From assembly GCA_021396245.1 (NCBI GenBank), contig WNYE01000027.1:310001-374000 (forward strand): a stretch of DNA of 64,000 nt, written 5' to 3'. The translations under genes and the position numbers were made by a program. A model generated the notes under the pieces. The model did not search any database and was not told the DNA's origin. It saw nothing but the letters and a program-made list of their open reading frames with translations. Source of the stretch: Sporothrix humicola (Eukaryota > Ascomycota > Sordariomycetes > Ophiostomatales > Ophiostomataceae). Shown in pieces: positions 23,345 to 34,760 of the stretch (the first letter of the stretch is position 1; each line of letters begins with the position of its first letter).

Positions 23345-26018
23345 ATGGAGCCGAGGAAAAAGAGAAAGGTCGAGCCCGGCCCGCCGCCGGCACCACGTAA
23401 GTATCCCGTTCACGCGCTAGGTCAGGATGAGATGAAAATAATAAACAATGTTGAAAAGTTCACATTGTTAGGATATGGACGGTCACTGACTTGTTTGTCC
23501 TTTTCCTTCACAGAGAAGAGTGCACGGCAACGGATGCTGGAGCAAAAAGAAGCCGCTGCACGTGAGGCCCAAGCAGCTCTTAAAAAGGCAGCGGCCGAAA
23601 GGGAAACTGAGACCCAAGTGGAATCTCAAAACGTTCAGACAACCGGGATAGAAGTTGCGAACACATCGACAGAGAACGCCGACAATGGCGCTCTCAAAAT
23701 ACAAATAGAGGCAAACGTTACTACTGCGCCAGCCTCCGCACCAGAACAGAAACCTGTCGATGCGCCTACGGTACAAATTAAGAGGTAAAACATGGCCCTT
23801 TTATATCACCACGAAGTCTCAACATCTAACTTTAAGTAGCAGTGCCGCGGTGCGTCTGGCTTCAACTCCAAGACAGGTAGCGCCCGTTGTCCGGTCTTCG
23901 TTCCAGCCGAGCAAGCAGAACTTCCAACAAAAGTCTAATGGCACCTTGCTTTTAAAGATGATTGATGAGGAGGTAGGTTCATCTCTCAGCAAGCTATTTC
24001 AACTAGAACGTCGTCGTCGTCTAACAGAATAGCGGCTTGTTATTATCGGCAGCTATGGACTCACGGTCAAAAGCGGCTCGGTGACTCTGGCTGGCGCAAC
24101 TCTTCGGGCCTCGGAGAAAACTCATTGGGTTCATGCTCCGCGATGCCACGCATTACCAACTCTTCGATGTACCGACGACGCAACAGTTATGCTCCAGCCA
24201 CATCCAGCTGCTCCTTCTCTTCGACAGCTTGGCAACCTCTCGCCAATGTTCTTACGGCTATGGAACGAGCCACCATCCGACTCGTCTAAGAAGCAGTCTA
24301 ATGCCACGTTTCAAATTGTGAGTTCAACAGAATACCCAGGTTGGTATCGTTGTGTCATTTTTATCTAATTTTCTTGGCAGCTCTACACATCTGACGATGA
24401 TCCGTTACTATCCCGGGATCTGACAGCGCCACCCGAGTGGTATAAACTGATCGCTGAGCTGGTCTCTCCCAAGAAGGGCACTCCAAAACCTGGACAACAA
24501 GTCCTCTTTGTCTGCGGACCCAAGTCCTCTGGGAAGTCTACATTCTCACGACTACTTGCAAACCGACTCGTCACGAGAGAAGTTGCTAGTGGGGGCAAGC
24601 AACAAAAGAAATGGACATCGCCGAGCGTTGCTATTCTGGACATTGACCCAGGCCAGCCCGAGTTTGGCACGCCTGGATCTTTGTCCCTAGTCCATGTCCA
24701 TGAACCCAACCTCTCACCCACATTTTGCCATCCGTATGTTGCTAGTAACGACAACCATGGCAACAAACTACTCCGTTCTCATGAATTGGCCTCGGTATCG
24801 CCAGCGACAGATCCAGAACACTACATTGAATGTGTGCTTGATCTCTACTCTCTCTACCACAGAGACCTACGAAACCGCTGCCCTCTTGTCGTAAACACGC
24901 CGGGCTGGATCCAGGGCACGGGATTGGAAATTCTCACGGAATTGACAAAGAGAATACGGCCATCACAGGTCATTTACATGTCCCAGGAGGGCCCAGAAGA
25001 CACTGTCGTCGGCCTAAAGTCCGCATACCAGAATGTCCCTTTCGTGGAGCTGCCATCACAGCCTGGCGATTTGAAAGTACGGACAGCGCCAGATCTAAGG
25101 ACAATGCAGACCATGTCTTACTTTCACCTTAATCCCCCTTCTACCTCCACTTCCAAAGCGCAGTCGTCACAAAATTCGCAGAACCGCACATATGCCTCCT
25201 GGCTAGCTTCACCACTGACCACAATACGTCCATGGGTTGTCCCCTATTCAGGGCCAGATAGCGGTATCCTCGGCGTCGTTTGCTATGATGCGCAACCACC
25301 AGCCGATCTCGTTGCGGATGCAATAAACGGCACAGTGGTCTCCATCGTTGCTATTGAAAACATGTTCGCTTTCCGGACAGGTCTCGAGACGGACATCGAC
25401 TCAAGCACAGGAATGGATGTTGATGACGACGAGGATACGACCGAAAGCAACAACTTAGTACCGGCTTCCGGCCGCCTCCCACCTCTTGTACGCTCACTAG
25501 AGGGTGTACCTTACATTCTCAACCCGAATGACCGAAAATTGGACCCACGTTACTCTCACAAACTAGGCGTCGCCCTTGTTCGAGGCATCGATTCACAGAA
25601 GAAAGAGCTGCATCTGTTGACTCCGCTGCCGGCGAGTGATGCAATCGATGAAGTGATGCAGCAGGACGGTGTTGGCGTTGTCCTTGTGTCTGGCAAATTT
25701 GACTCACCGACATGGGCTTACACGGAGGATTTGTTCTTCCAGAACACGAGTAAGGACAGCGGCGCAGTGACAAACAACCTTCGTCTGGCCCGCTTAGACG
25801 CGGACGAATCAGATGCGGGCGAAGATGGTACCTTGGTCGAAAGTGCACATGCGCCAACATCGTCAATTGGGGCGACTACACCAGGAAAGCTGTCGCCGTC
25901 TGAGATACCCTGGGTTGAGGCACTACACGGCGGCCAAAAGCGGGATGCTGGATCTCGCGTATGGCGAGTGAGGCGCGATCTTGGCCGCAACACCAATTCA
26001 AATGGTGGCGGCGAATAG
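23345..26018 (+). CDS. GRC3: polynucleotide 5'-hydroxyl-kinase GRC3
   Basis: Five exons: 23345-23396, 23514-23784, 23843-23972, 24033-24317 and 24381-26018; 791 residues. The Walker A motif GPKSSGKS is at about residues 292-299 and ILDIDPGQPEFGTPG follows, the signature of the Clp1/Grc3/NOL9 kinase family. Upstream, RLVIIGSYGLTVKSGSVTLAGATL matches the N-terminal beta-sandwich. Family knowledge: Grc3 works with the Las1 nuclease to process ITS2 in pre-rRNA and supports Pol I termination. The start is supported by the basic nuclear-localisation-like MEPRKKRKV. The third acceptor could be AAG at 23836 or CAG at 23842; both keep frame, and CAG is preferred because the CTAAC branch point sits too close to the first. 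The fourth exon is certain because the 60-nt intron before it contains an in-frame stop. Confidence 0.92.
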
Positions 26019-26660
26019 GCGACATGCAAATAAAAGAAACGAGCCAAAAAGAGCCAAACTGGTGGAGGCAAGCTCGTGCGGCCACCATTTTCCTCAATGC
26101 TACTCAAGGATACTTTGTGCCTCTCTTGATCGGTCATGCTCTGTCATTGCCTTGTCATATCAAGCTACCCCGCCCATTTGCCAATCCTTTGCGCTTGCAT
26201 CCATTGAGAACTTCCGACACATGGAAGCTTTTTACTCCAATTTCCTTTACACGGCGAAGGAGCACGGCACTTTGAGCGACCGAATGCGATGCGGGGCTGC
26301 GGTTGTTGTTCCTCGATTCTCGCATTATGCTGTGTCGCTGCCTCGAATATATTTATGCAGCAAAGCTTTTTCTTGTACCACATTTTGGCTTTCTGAATAT
26401 TTAGATGTGCAATTTATTTGTGTGACAGTCCACCTCACTTTTTTCCCTTCCTTTTATTCTTTTGTCTTGAACATTTCACAGCGTATCTTGGATATCACAA
26501 CTGCTCGTGTTCCACAACATTGTCAACGGCGCTCAATTTGATTCAGTTTCCGTCGCACCTATCTGCGCCCTCCCGAGCGAACGTCCCCTTTTCTTGTGCA
26601 ACGCATTCCGTATTCCGTACAACACGACAAAATTCATTCTGTGACCCCACGCGACCTGCC
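26019..26660. promoter_or_regulatory. intergenic; GRC3 3' end and flavoprotein monooxygenase promoter
   Basis: No gene is seen. The open frames crossing it are continuations of the GRC3 alternative frames. The right third is CT-rich and ends in CGACCTGCCATGG before the monooxygenase start. Confidence 0.5.
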
Positions 26661-29354
26661 ATGGCCGACACAAAGGCAGTGTCCAAGACGGATGTGTTGA
26701 TTATTGGTGCTGGGCCGGCAGGCCTCATGCTGGCGCTTTGGCTGGCTCGCCTCGGAGTGGATGCCCGCATTGTGGACAAACGCACCGACAAGGTGTATTC
26801 CGGGCAGGCAGATGGGTGGGTTGGGGATGCACAAAAAGAGAAGGGAGGGAGGATCACGACCGATAGGGTCGAATCACTGACCATACCTTTACAGATTCCA
26901 AGTTCGCTCGCTCGAGATCCTGGATAGCTTCGGCATAGGAGCAAAGATATGGAACGAATCAAACCACATGATCGGTATGTTTGCCAGCCTTTTCGATTTC
27001 TATTTAATTTTATTTCCTTCTTTATTTTTTTCTTGGTTGACTCCTAACCATCACAGAGGTTTGTTTCTGGAATCCAGATGAAACAGGACGCATTCGCCGC
27101 AACAACCGCGTGGTCAACGGAAGAGCAGGCCTCTCTCGGTTCCACGAAGTCGTGCTACACCAAGGCCGAGCCGAAACGTTCTTCCTCGATGCGATCCGCG
27201 ATTCATATGGCCCAGACAAGGACGTGGGGGCGGATGCCGACAACGCAGCAACAAATACGGGCTCACAGTCGCCACGGCGCATTTCTGTGGAGCGCAAGGT
27301 GATGCCGACATCCCTGGCCCTTGATGAGAAGCAAATTGATGACGCATCGGCCTATCCAGTCACCGTCACCCTGCGGCACTTGAGCGAATCTGAAGCCACG
27401 CCGACGCAGATGCTCAGCAATGTGCAGGATGGCCTTTTCCGGAGCAACCTTAACCCGCCAGATGGCATTAATCTGGACAACGAACAATGGGGCATTCCGG
27501 CCAAAGGAGTCAAGGAAGAAGTTGTGCAGTGCAAGTACGTTGTTGGCTGTGATGGAGCCCACAGCTGGACGAGGAAAGCACTGGGTCCAGAGTTTGACAT
27601 GGTGGGCGAGATGACGGACTACATTTGGGGCGTACTAGATATTGTACCCATCACCGACTTTCGTAAGTGTTTCTTTCACATTGTCACATGCTTCTCTAGG
27701 AACAAAAAACTAACAGCATCAGCCGATATTCGCAACCGAACAATGATTCACAGCGCTTCGGACGGAAGTCTCATGGTCATTCCGCGCGAGAACCGGCTTG
27801 TGCGACTGTACATCCAACTGACAGAAGTGTCCGTTGGCAGCGGACGTGTCGACCGCTCGCAAATTAAGCCGGACATGATCATCAAGGCTGCCAAGAAGAT
27901 CATGAGCCCGTACAATATCGACTACCACTACTGTGACTGGTAGGTGCAGCACCAACACAACTCAAACGCCTGGCCTGGCATGTTACACAAGAGGATGTGC
28001 AGGGGGCCAGCAAAACAAAGCAAGAGAAAGAAGAAAATAAGGAAAAGGGAGAAGAAGAAGAAAAAACAATACTGACACTTGCCACAGGTGGACGGCTTAC
28101 CAGATCGGGCAGCGCGTCGGCAACCACTTCAGCAAGTTGAACCGGGTGTTCCTTGCAGGGGGTAAGCTACATTTCTTACCGTATTTGTTCTTGTTTCATT
28201 TACACATTCTGACCAACACACTAGACGCTGTCCATACACACTCGCCCAAGGCCGGCCAGGGCATGAACGTGTCGATGCAGGATACGTACAACCTTGGCTG
28301 GAAATTAGGGCTCGTATGCAAGGGCGTTCTCCAGCCATCCGTCCTCTCAACGTACGAGCTCGAGCGGAAGGCCATTGCCAAGCAGCTGATTGCGTTTGAC
28401 CACCGCTTCTCGCGCCTGTTTTCGGGCCGTCCCGCCAAGGACATTCTAGACGAGACAGGCGTATCCATGGACGAGTTTGCCGCTGCCTTCCGGCAAAGCC
28501 ATATGGTGAGTAGGAAGCAAAGGAGTGACTAAAAATCAGACTGGGAGCTAATAGTATATCGCTTCTTACAGTTTACCACTGCTGTCGGTATCAAGTACCA
28601 GCCGAGTGTTCTAGTCACCGCAGCTACTGATAGCTCTCCCGAGGAAGCTCCACGCGACGAAAACGAGACAAGTGAGACAAATGACGAAGTGCCGCAAAGC
28701 TCTGCCCACAGCATGGGCGCACTCTCAACTGGGTGCGTTCTCGGCATGCGTTTCCCGTCGCACCAAGTGTTGCGGCACGCAGATGCCCGCCCCTGGCAGC
28801 TGCATCACAAAATGCCGTCCGACGGCCGGTTCCGCCTGGTGGTGTTTGGTGGAGAATTGTCCAAATCTTCACCACAACTCGAAAAGGTCAACAAGCTGGG
28901 TGCCTGGCTGGCAGAGACGCTGCTTCCACGTCTTCCCACCATGGCTGTGATGCCTGGCACCACCAATCTCCATGGCGGCGGTCGACCGGGCTATGGTCTT
29001 GCGACCGAGAAACAGCCAAGCATCGTGGACATTCTGCTCGTTTACGCTGCGTCTGGTTCTGGAGAGCTCGGCATCGATCTACTTGACTTCCACGAAGTGT
29101 ACCACCCATTCGATCCCAAACTCGGCCACGATTACGACAAGGTGTTTGTCGACCGGCCAAGCCATCACGACGGGGACGGGCGTGCATACGAGGGATATGG
29201 GATCGGCCGCACACACGGTGCGTTGGTTGGCGTACGACCGGACGGCTACATCGGTTTGGTGACAAGCTTAGACGCCGAGTCCGGCTGGTCAGAGGTGGCA
29301 CAGTGGCTCGAAGGCATCCTGCAGGTTCAGGGAGCAGGGCACCAGGGAGAGTGA
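26661..29354 (+). CDS. FAD-dependent phenol 2-monooxygenase-like protein
   Basis: Seven exons: 26661-26815, 26895-26974, 27057-27662, 27723-27939, 28088-28161, 28225-28505 and 28572-29354; 731 residues. Class A flavin monooxygenase motifs are in order: the dinucleotide fold GAGPAG (residues 16-21), the DG motif GCDGAHSWTRKALG, and the GD motif FLAGDAVHTHSPKAGQGMN. The C-terminal ~200 residues (RLVVFGG, YEGYGIGRTHGALVGVRPDGYIGLV) form the thioredoxin-like dimerisation domain of phenol hydroxylases. It likely hydroxylates a phenolic ring using NAD(P)H and O2 in cytosolic aromatic catabolism; 3-hydroxybenzoate 4-hydroxylase and related enzymes share the fold, so the substrate is unknown. A Ser/Glu/Asn-rich insert of about 30 residues (EEAPRDENETSETNDE) separates the FAD and C-terminal domains. 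No pathway partners adjoin it. Confidence 0.9.
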
Positions 29355-31514
29355 ATATGCATGACGCAGGACGTTGCTTTGTGGCCTAGATATGCATCTC
29401 TATCATTCGACTACTCGTGGGGGTGCTCTCTACCTTTCTTCTTTCTCTTCTTTTCCTTTTTTATTTGGTATCTTTTTTTTTTAAAATCATTTTGGTCCGC
29501 TTTGTCTTTTTTCTTTCTACACAACATGCTGGCAATTTATTGCTTTGTCACACAAATAGCCAAGGCCCCTTTATTGTCATTTTCCTTGCCTTTTGGATGA
29601 TCCGTTGTTATTCTTTCTAATCTCTGCCATGGGTACCTTGACTTGCGCACCGTGACACAAAATGTATGTCTGTCACCCACCCATTCGTCTAACATCTCGT
29701 CGAGAAATCCACCAGCCGCCGACCGGTTCGGCCCCCAATGGCAACCTGCCAAAGCTATCATCGATCTGTACGTTCCCATAGTCACTCAGGCCCAACAGAC
29801 ACAAAGCAGGCGAGGCAAAGTCCTAGATCGACTTTTGGGTCGGTCAAAGCTTCTGCAGTTTTGTGCTTTTTTTCTAATAATTTTCTTCCTTTCCCTCGAT
29901 ACTGGATTTTGTTTGGTTGTTCCCATGTCCTCCTTTGACACTGCTTTCCCCTTTTGGACAGACTTCAGCCGCGTGGCCAACATCGGGCAACAGAACAAAG
30001 CATCAAGCGGTAACAAAACGTGGAAATACAGCTCCCTTTAGTGTCACTCGCTTCGGTACTGCATCCCTCGCCTCTTGGGAGTTGCATCAAAGGAACACAG
30101 TGCACTTTTTCCTCAACCTGTCAAAGATCAAGGTTGCTATACTCGGTGAATCAAAGAAAGGTTGTGTTAACCAAACACATATCTACCAAAGGGAGATGCC
30201 AGGTATATGTGGCCTATCCTATTGCTTCTGTTTTTAAATAAACATTAAAATAAGATATGCAACAATAGTACTTCGCCTGATCACGAACAATTCAAACAAA
30301 AAATAGTACACGGCCATATAACATCCATAAGACAATCTGCCTTATTCAGCTGCATTTCTTGTTGAGGGAGGGGATCATAAGTTGAAAGTAAAAAACAAAG
30401 GGCGTGTAGACATAAAATTAAGGACAAAGGACAGTTTGCTCAACAATTCACGACATCATAAGCTGCTCAACGGCCCCTTGCTGCTACTCGCATTATTGTG
30501 TCACTCGCATAGCTCTCTTTTTTTTTTTTTTTTATGGAAGAAAGCCGATTATAGTAACATTACCTGACTTATTTCATTTTTTTTTTATAAATATTTTATC
30601 TACATCGCAACATGACGTACTTTATCTCGCCGCCATGTGTAACCAAGCTGCCCATTGAACAAGCTGCCCGTGACTTTTTTCTTCGCAAGTAGAAAAAGTA
30701 AACATGTATTTTTTTCATGAATCCCTGCCTGGGTGCCATTCCTGGCCTTTCACCGGTTGAAAGTCACACGTTCACTCGCTGTTGCTGGCTTTCGGGAGAC
30801 GCTGCCAGTCGTACCTTCTCTTTTATTTTCTCTTTTTTCATTTGCTACATATTTCTCCTTCCTCATATCACCAACCTTCCTTCCTTTTTTTATCTCGTAT
30901 TTTTCGATTTTCTGAACCTGCACCTTCTTCAAACGGCTCTTCCCTTCTCTTTGGCATTCCCTAGATCGCCCCTTCCGCATGCTTACTCTGCCCAAGTCGA
31001 ATGTCAACAAAGGACATAAACGAGTGCTCGCCCCCTTTATCCTCATTACATCACCATCGTCCCTTAACACGATATATCACAGCCTTATTTGTATCAACCT
31101 TCTCACTCCTTCTGTCTTATTTTTATTAACTCCTCCCTTGGACATCCCTCTTCTGATCTTCGTCTTTACTCTCCTCAACCTTGTCGCCTGGTTGAGACTC
31201 CCTCTCTTCGGACAACGTGCTCAACTCCCACGACGAAAAAGGAAGTCACTATTCGTGGCAACAAGCAACCACACGTCATCAAGAGGCCTCATCTTCCTCT
31301 CCATGTCCATGAAAAGATGTCTGTGGAAAAGAGTATAAAATCTCGCCGTCCTCGCTGCGGTTCCTGGGTTTCTTCTTTTCCGCACCTCTGGACAGACATC
31401 CTCGAGAGAAAGCCCATCGACAAGCCAAATCCAGCAATCAAAACTCTTACGTCTAGATTGCCCACGACAAAACCCAAATCTTACTTTAAAACGCCATTTA
31501 GACAGAACGACAAT
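29355..31514. other. intergenic, T-rich
   Basis: Contains the monooxygenase 3' region and the aminopeptidase promoter/leader. A poly-T run (about 16 T) is at 30518-30533. The last ~700 bases are pyrimidine-rich. An open frame without stops extends the aminopeptidase frame upstream to 31089, but its composition is leader-like. No other gene is recognised. Confidence 0.55.
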
Positions 31515-33278
31515 ATGTCTGCTCCCGAGGCGACCATGACTCCGGAGGTAAAGAAGGATTCGGAAGAACACTGGGACCCCAGTCGTCATGTTGAGCCGGC
31601 CGAGTTTGTCAAAGCTACGTCTGAGCATGACGAGGATACTGGCTTTGATATCAACAGAATCACATACAGTGTGCCCCTCAAGCACCATCCAAGCGACACC
31701 GAGAAGATTACGGTTACCGTTCGTGTTGTTCTCAATAAGATCGAGCCAGATGGTGATGCTAGTAGGGACATTGACGATGATCCCGACATCAAGTTGCACA
31801 AGGAGCAGCCCATTGCTGTATACCTCGTGGGTGGCCCGGGCTCTGACAATCCGGCAACAGCCAACTCCGACGTCACAAAGTTTTACCTCGCGCGGGGATT
31901 TCAAATGCTTTTCATGGACTACCGTGGCATGGGTAGAAGCACGCTTTTGCGAGCCGACAACCTGAATACAGATGCAGACGGATTTCCTCAGGGCAAAGCG
32001 CAGGCCTACGAAGTTGGCGAGCGTCCGGCCCTACTTAAAATAACACCGGAGGCTCAGGCGATGCGCCTGTCCTGGTTCCGTCAAGACAACATGGTGCGGG
32101 ATCTCGAGGCAGTTCGCAAGCATCTGGCGGGGTGCGGAATCTCCGGTGCTAAAAAGTGGACGATTGCCGGCCAGTCCTACGGTGGCTGGTTGTCGTTTAC
32201 GTACCTGTCGTTCTATCCCGAGGCGCTGCACATGGCACTCATTACAGGTGGCATCCCACCCGTGGGACAACACCCCGACGATGTCTACAGGAAAACCTAC
32301 AAGACGACGATTGCAGCCTGCGATAAATTCTACAGGGAGTATGAGGGCCAGAAAGAGAATGTGAGATACATCCTCGAGGCAATTTACAATCTTGGGAGAC
32401 GGGGAGAGATCAAGATGCCCGGTGGCGGTTGTCTGACTCCCGAACGGTTCCTCTGTATCGGTCGCACTCTCGGCACAACAGATGGAAACAAGAGAGTCAA
32501 CGATGCCCTCAAGGAGTGTAGGGAAGACATTGACCTGTCTAAGAACGAGGGTGATGATCCACCCAAGTTTAGCAATAAGATTCTCCTGAAAATCGAGTCT
32601 TGGCTGCGTTTCGAGGAACGGCCTCTATATGCAATCTTGCAAGAGGCCATCTACACTGGACAGTCCGTGCAGAACTCAGACTGGTCTGCCGAGAGAGTTG
32701 GACAGGAGCTTTCGCACTACTGGTGGCTGAATCCAGGGGCTTTCCGGAGGGTGTTTGCACCCAAGGAGGGCGAGGAGGGGTTCCGCAAAGAGCACTTTGA
32801 CGACAAGCCCATTTACATGTCGGCTGAGCATGTCTACCGCTTCCACTTTGATCAGTACCACGCCCTGAAAGATCTAAAGGACGCAGCCGAGCTCCTAGCG
32901 AAGAAGGCGGACTGGCCTCCTCTGTTCGACATGGAGCAGTTGAAAAAGAACAAGGTGCCGGTGTCGTCGCTGTCGTACGAGAAGGACATGTTTATCGACT
33001 GGGACCTGTCCAAGAAGACGGCCGATGACATGGGGATCAGTGACGGCTTGCTCATCGACTGGGAAAACCCAGGTGACACGGCTGACAAGCCAGGTCACAT
33101 CAAGATTGGCCACAGCAAAGAACTCATGCACACGGCCTTGAAGGACGCGACAGACCAAGTCATGCCCAAACTGTGGGAGTATCTTGGCAAGGCTGTGGAG
33201 GGAGCAACTGGCATAAAGTTTGGTGCTGATCCCAAAGCTGTCGATCTTATTGCTGCTTTAGAGGACCACAAAAAATAA
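31515..33278 (+). CDS. proline iminopeptidase-like alpha/beta hydrolase (family S33)
   Basis: A single exon encodes 587 residues from the ATG at 31515 (CAATATGTCTGC); the frame is open to 31089, so a longer N-terminus is possible but looks like leader sequence. YLVGGPGSDN supplies the oxyanion-hole HGGPG-like motif. FMDYRGMGRST is the conserved strand-turn that follows it. GQSYGGW contains the nucleophile Ser221. The C-terminal GHIKIGHSKELMH holds the candidate catalytic His (about 533). This is the plan of fungal S33 prolyl aminopeptidases, which release N-terminal proline from peptides. There is no signal peptide from the chosen start, so it is probably intracellular. Substrate preference cannot be read from the sequence. 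Confidence 0.88.
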   Translation: MSAPEATMTPEVKKDSEEHWDPSRHVEPAEFVKATSEHDEDTGFDINRITYSVPLKHHPSDTEKITVTVRVVLNKIEPDGDASRDIDDDPDIKLHKEQPIAVYLVGGPGSDNPATANSDVTKFYLARGFQMLFMDYRGMGRSTLLRADNLNTDADGFPQGKAQAYEVGERPALLKITPEAQAMRLSWFRQDNMVRDLEAVRKHLAGCGISGAKKWTIAGQSYGGWLSFTYLSFYPEALHMALITGGIPPVGQHPDDVYRKTYKTTIAACDKFYREYEGQKENVRYILEAIYNLGRRGEIKMPGGGCLTPERFLCIGRTLGTTDGNKRVNDALKECREDIDLSKNEGDDPPKFSNKILLKIESWLRFEERPLYAILQEAIYTGQSVQNSDWSAERVGQELSHYWWLNPGAFRRVFAPKEGEEGFRKEHFDDKPIYMSAEHVYRFHFDQYHALKDLKDAAELLAKKADWPPLFDMEQLKKNKVPVSSLSYEKDMFIDWDLSKKTADDMGISDGLLIDWENPGDTADKPGHIKIGHSKELMHTALKDATDQVMPKLWEYLGKAVEGATGIKFGADPKAVDLIAALEDHKK

Positions 33279-34760
33279 GAAGGCGGAAGGTTAGTCGGGA
33301 AGTCGACTTGAATGAAAACGGGAGCCAGTTTCTCAAAAATAAGCTTCGAGTGGCCGTTGTCGGTTCTCGTTGAACAGGAGGCCGTATTTGTTCCCTGACG
33401 CTGTTAACAAAATGTCGGTGATATTGCGTTGATTTCCATTTCCATTTACCTTTACAATTTGCCATTTCAAATAGATTCATAGACTCAAAGCCACACTCTT
33501 CCAACGTTTGCTTGTCCGACGTGGTTGCTCCTTGTCCAATTTGCCCGTGTTATGTCTTCCTTCAAGCCGGCCGTCGGTCGCCGGTTTCCCTCTTGCGCTC
33601 GCGTGGTTGCTCCTGCCATAGGACTTCCGCGGTGTTGTATTACAGTGTAACCCGGGGCGGGCCGTGGCGGGTAGACAGACCCGCTAAACAGCTGGCAATA
33701 AAGCTGGCTCTGTTCGGTGCCAGCTGGCAGTCTTATCTGGCGAATCCCATGCCATTATTTGATAATAAAATAAGATAAGTCCGTTGGACTATTAAATTTT
33801 GTTTCTCTCGCCACTCCGTTTTATCCCGCAGTTGATTTCCCAAGGGCCTGGATTCCTCACCACCTTTTTACCTTTTTACCTTTTCCCTCCTCAGAGGCTT
33901 CACGTGGAATCAACGAGGTGCGGAGTAAAGTGGTGATTGTCTCAGCTGTCAAGTCCGGGGTGCCTCAACTCGTCCGCACCGACCTATCATAGGAGCTCTA
34001 TCGCTGGGATTGTTGGCGGGTGGTGTGCGGGTGGGCGAGATTTTATATTGATCCGTCTATCTCTTTTGCTTCAGCCCTCCAGCTGCATTTTGGTGTTGTT
34101 TGATTGGCATCTGATTGGTAGCCCTTTCTCCCTGTCACTCTCACCAACCGTCTGTGCACTCGAGGTTAGCAATAATCACTGTATCAGGGGACTTTTGGCC
34201 AAAGTGCTGACCCGTCTTGCCCGACTCCGCCGCGGTAGTCGGACAGGTCCGTTCTGGAATACGCATGCAGTATGCTCACGGCTTTCTCACTGCTTTCTCA
34301 CAATTCTGGCACGGCTTGTCGCATGCCACCTAACAAAACAGGACTAAAGCGCCGGATTCCTATCTCTAGCGCCAAGAAAGCCAAGGACCTAGAAAAGGGC
34401 CAAGAAAGCCAAAAAGGCCAAGAAGGCGAGATGCCAAGCATCCAAAAATTTCTCCCACGCTTTTTCTCTTTTTTTTGCGATAAGAATATTTTTCGATACG
34501 ACGTTCAGATGACACGAAAAGGCGAAAAGCACAAAAAAGACCAGGGAATAAAAAGAGGGGAAGGGAAGGGCCGAAAGACCTTCTCGACGAAATAAAAATG
34601 CATCAATGAGCTGTTGCCGGTCGTTTTGAAATCTTTTTGGTTTTATTTTTTTGTCTTTTCGTCCTTTTTTCTTTCTTTATGATTATTGATCGCCTTGTCG
34701 CATTCTCCCAGATTTCAGTCCCAAGCATCTCGTCGCATCTTGGCTTCTCACACCAGCATC
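33279..34760. other. intergenic between aminopeptidase and permease
   Basis: No gene is recognised. A 13-nt word (CGTGGTTGCTCCT) occurs twice about 80 bases apart near 33520 and 33602, and a short CCTTTTTA repeat lies near 33870. The final ~150 bases are T/C-rich and serve as the AzgA leader. Confidence 0.5.

Noticed and set aside
29668..29700. GTCACCCACCCA word resembling part of a reversed 5S rRNA gene
   Set aside because: Only about 12 bases match; neither flank continues with the 5S sequence nor shows internal control regions.
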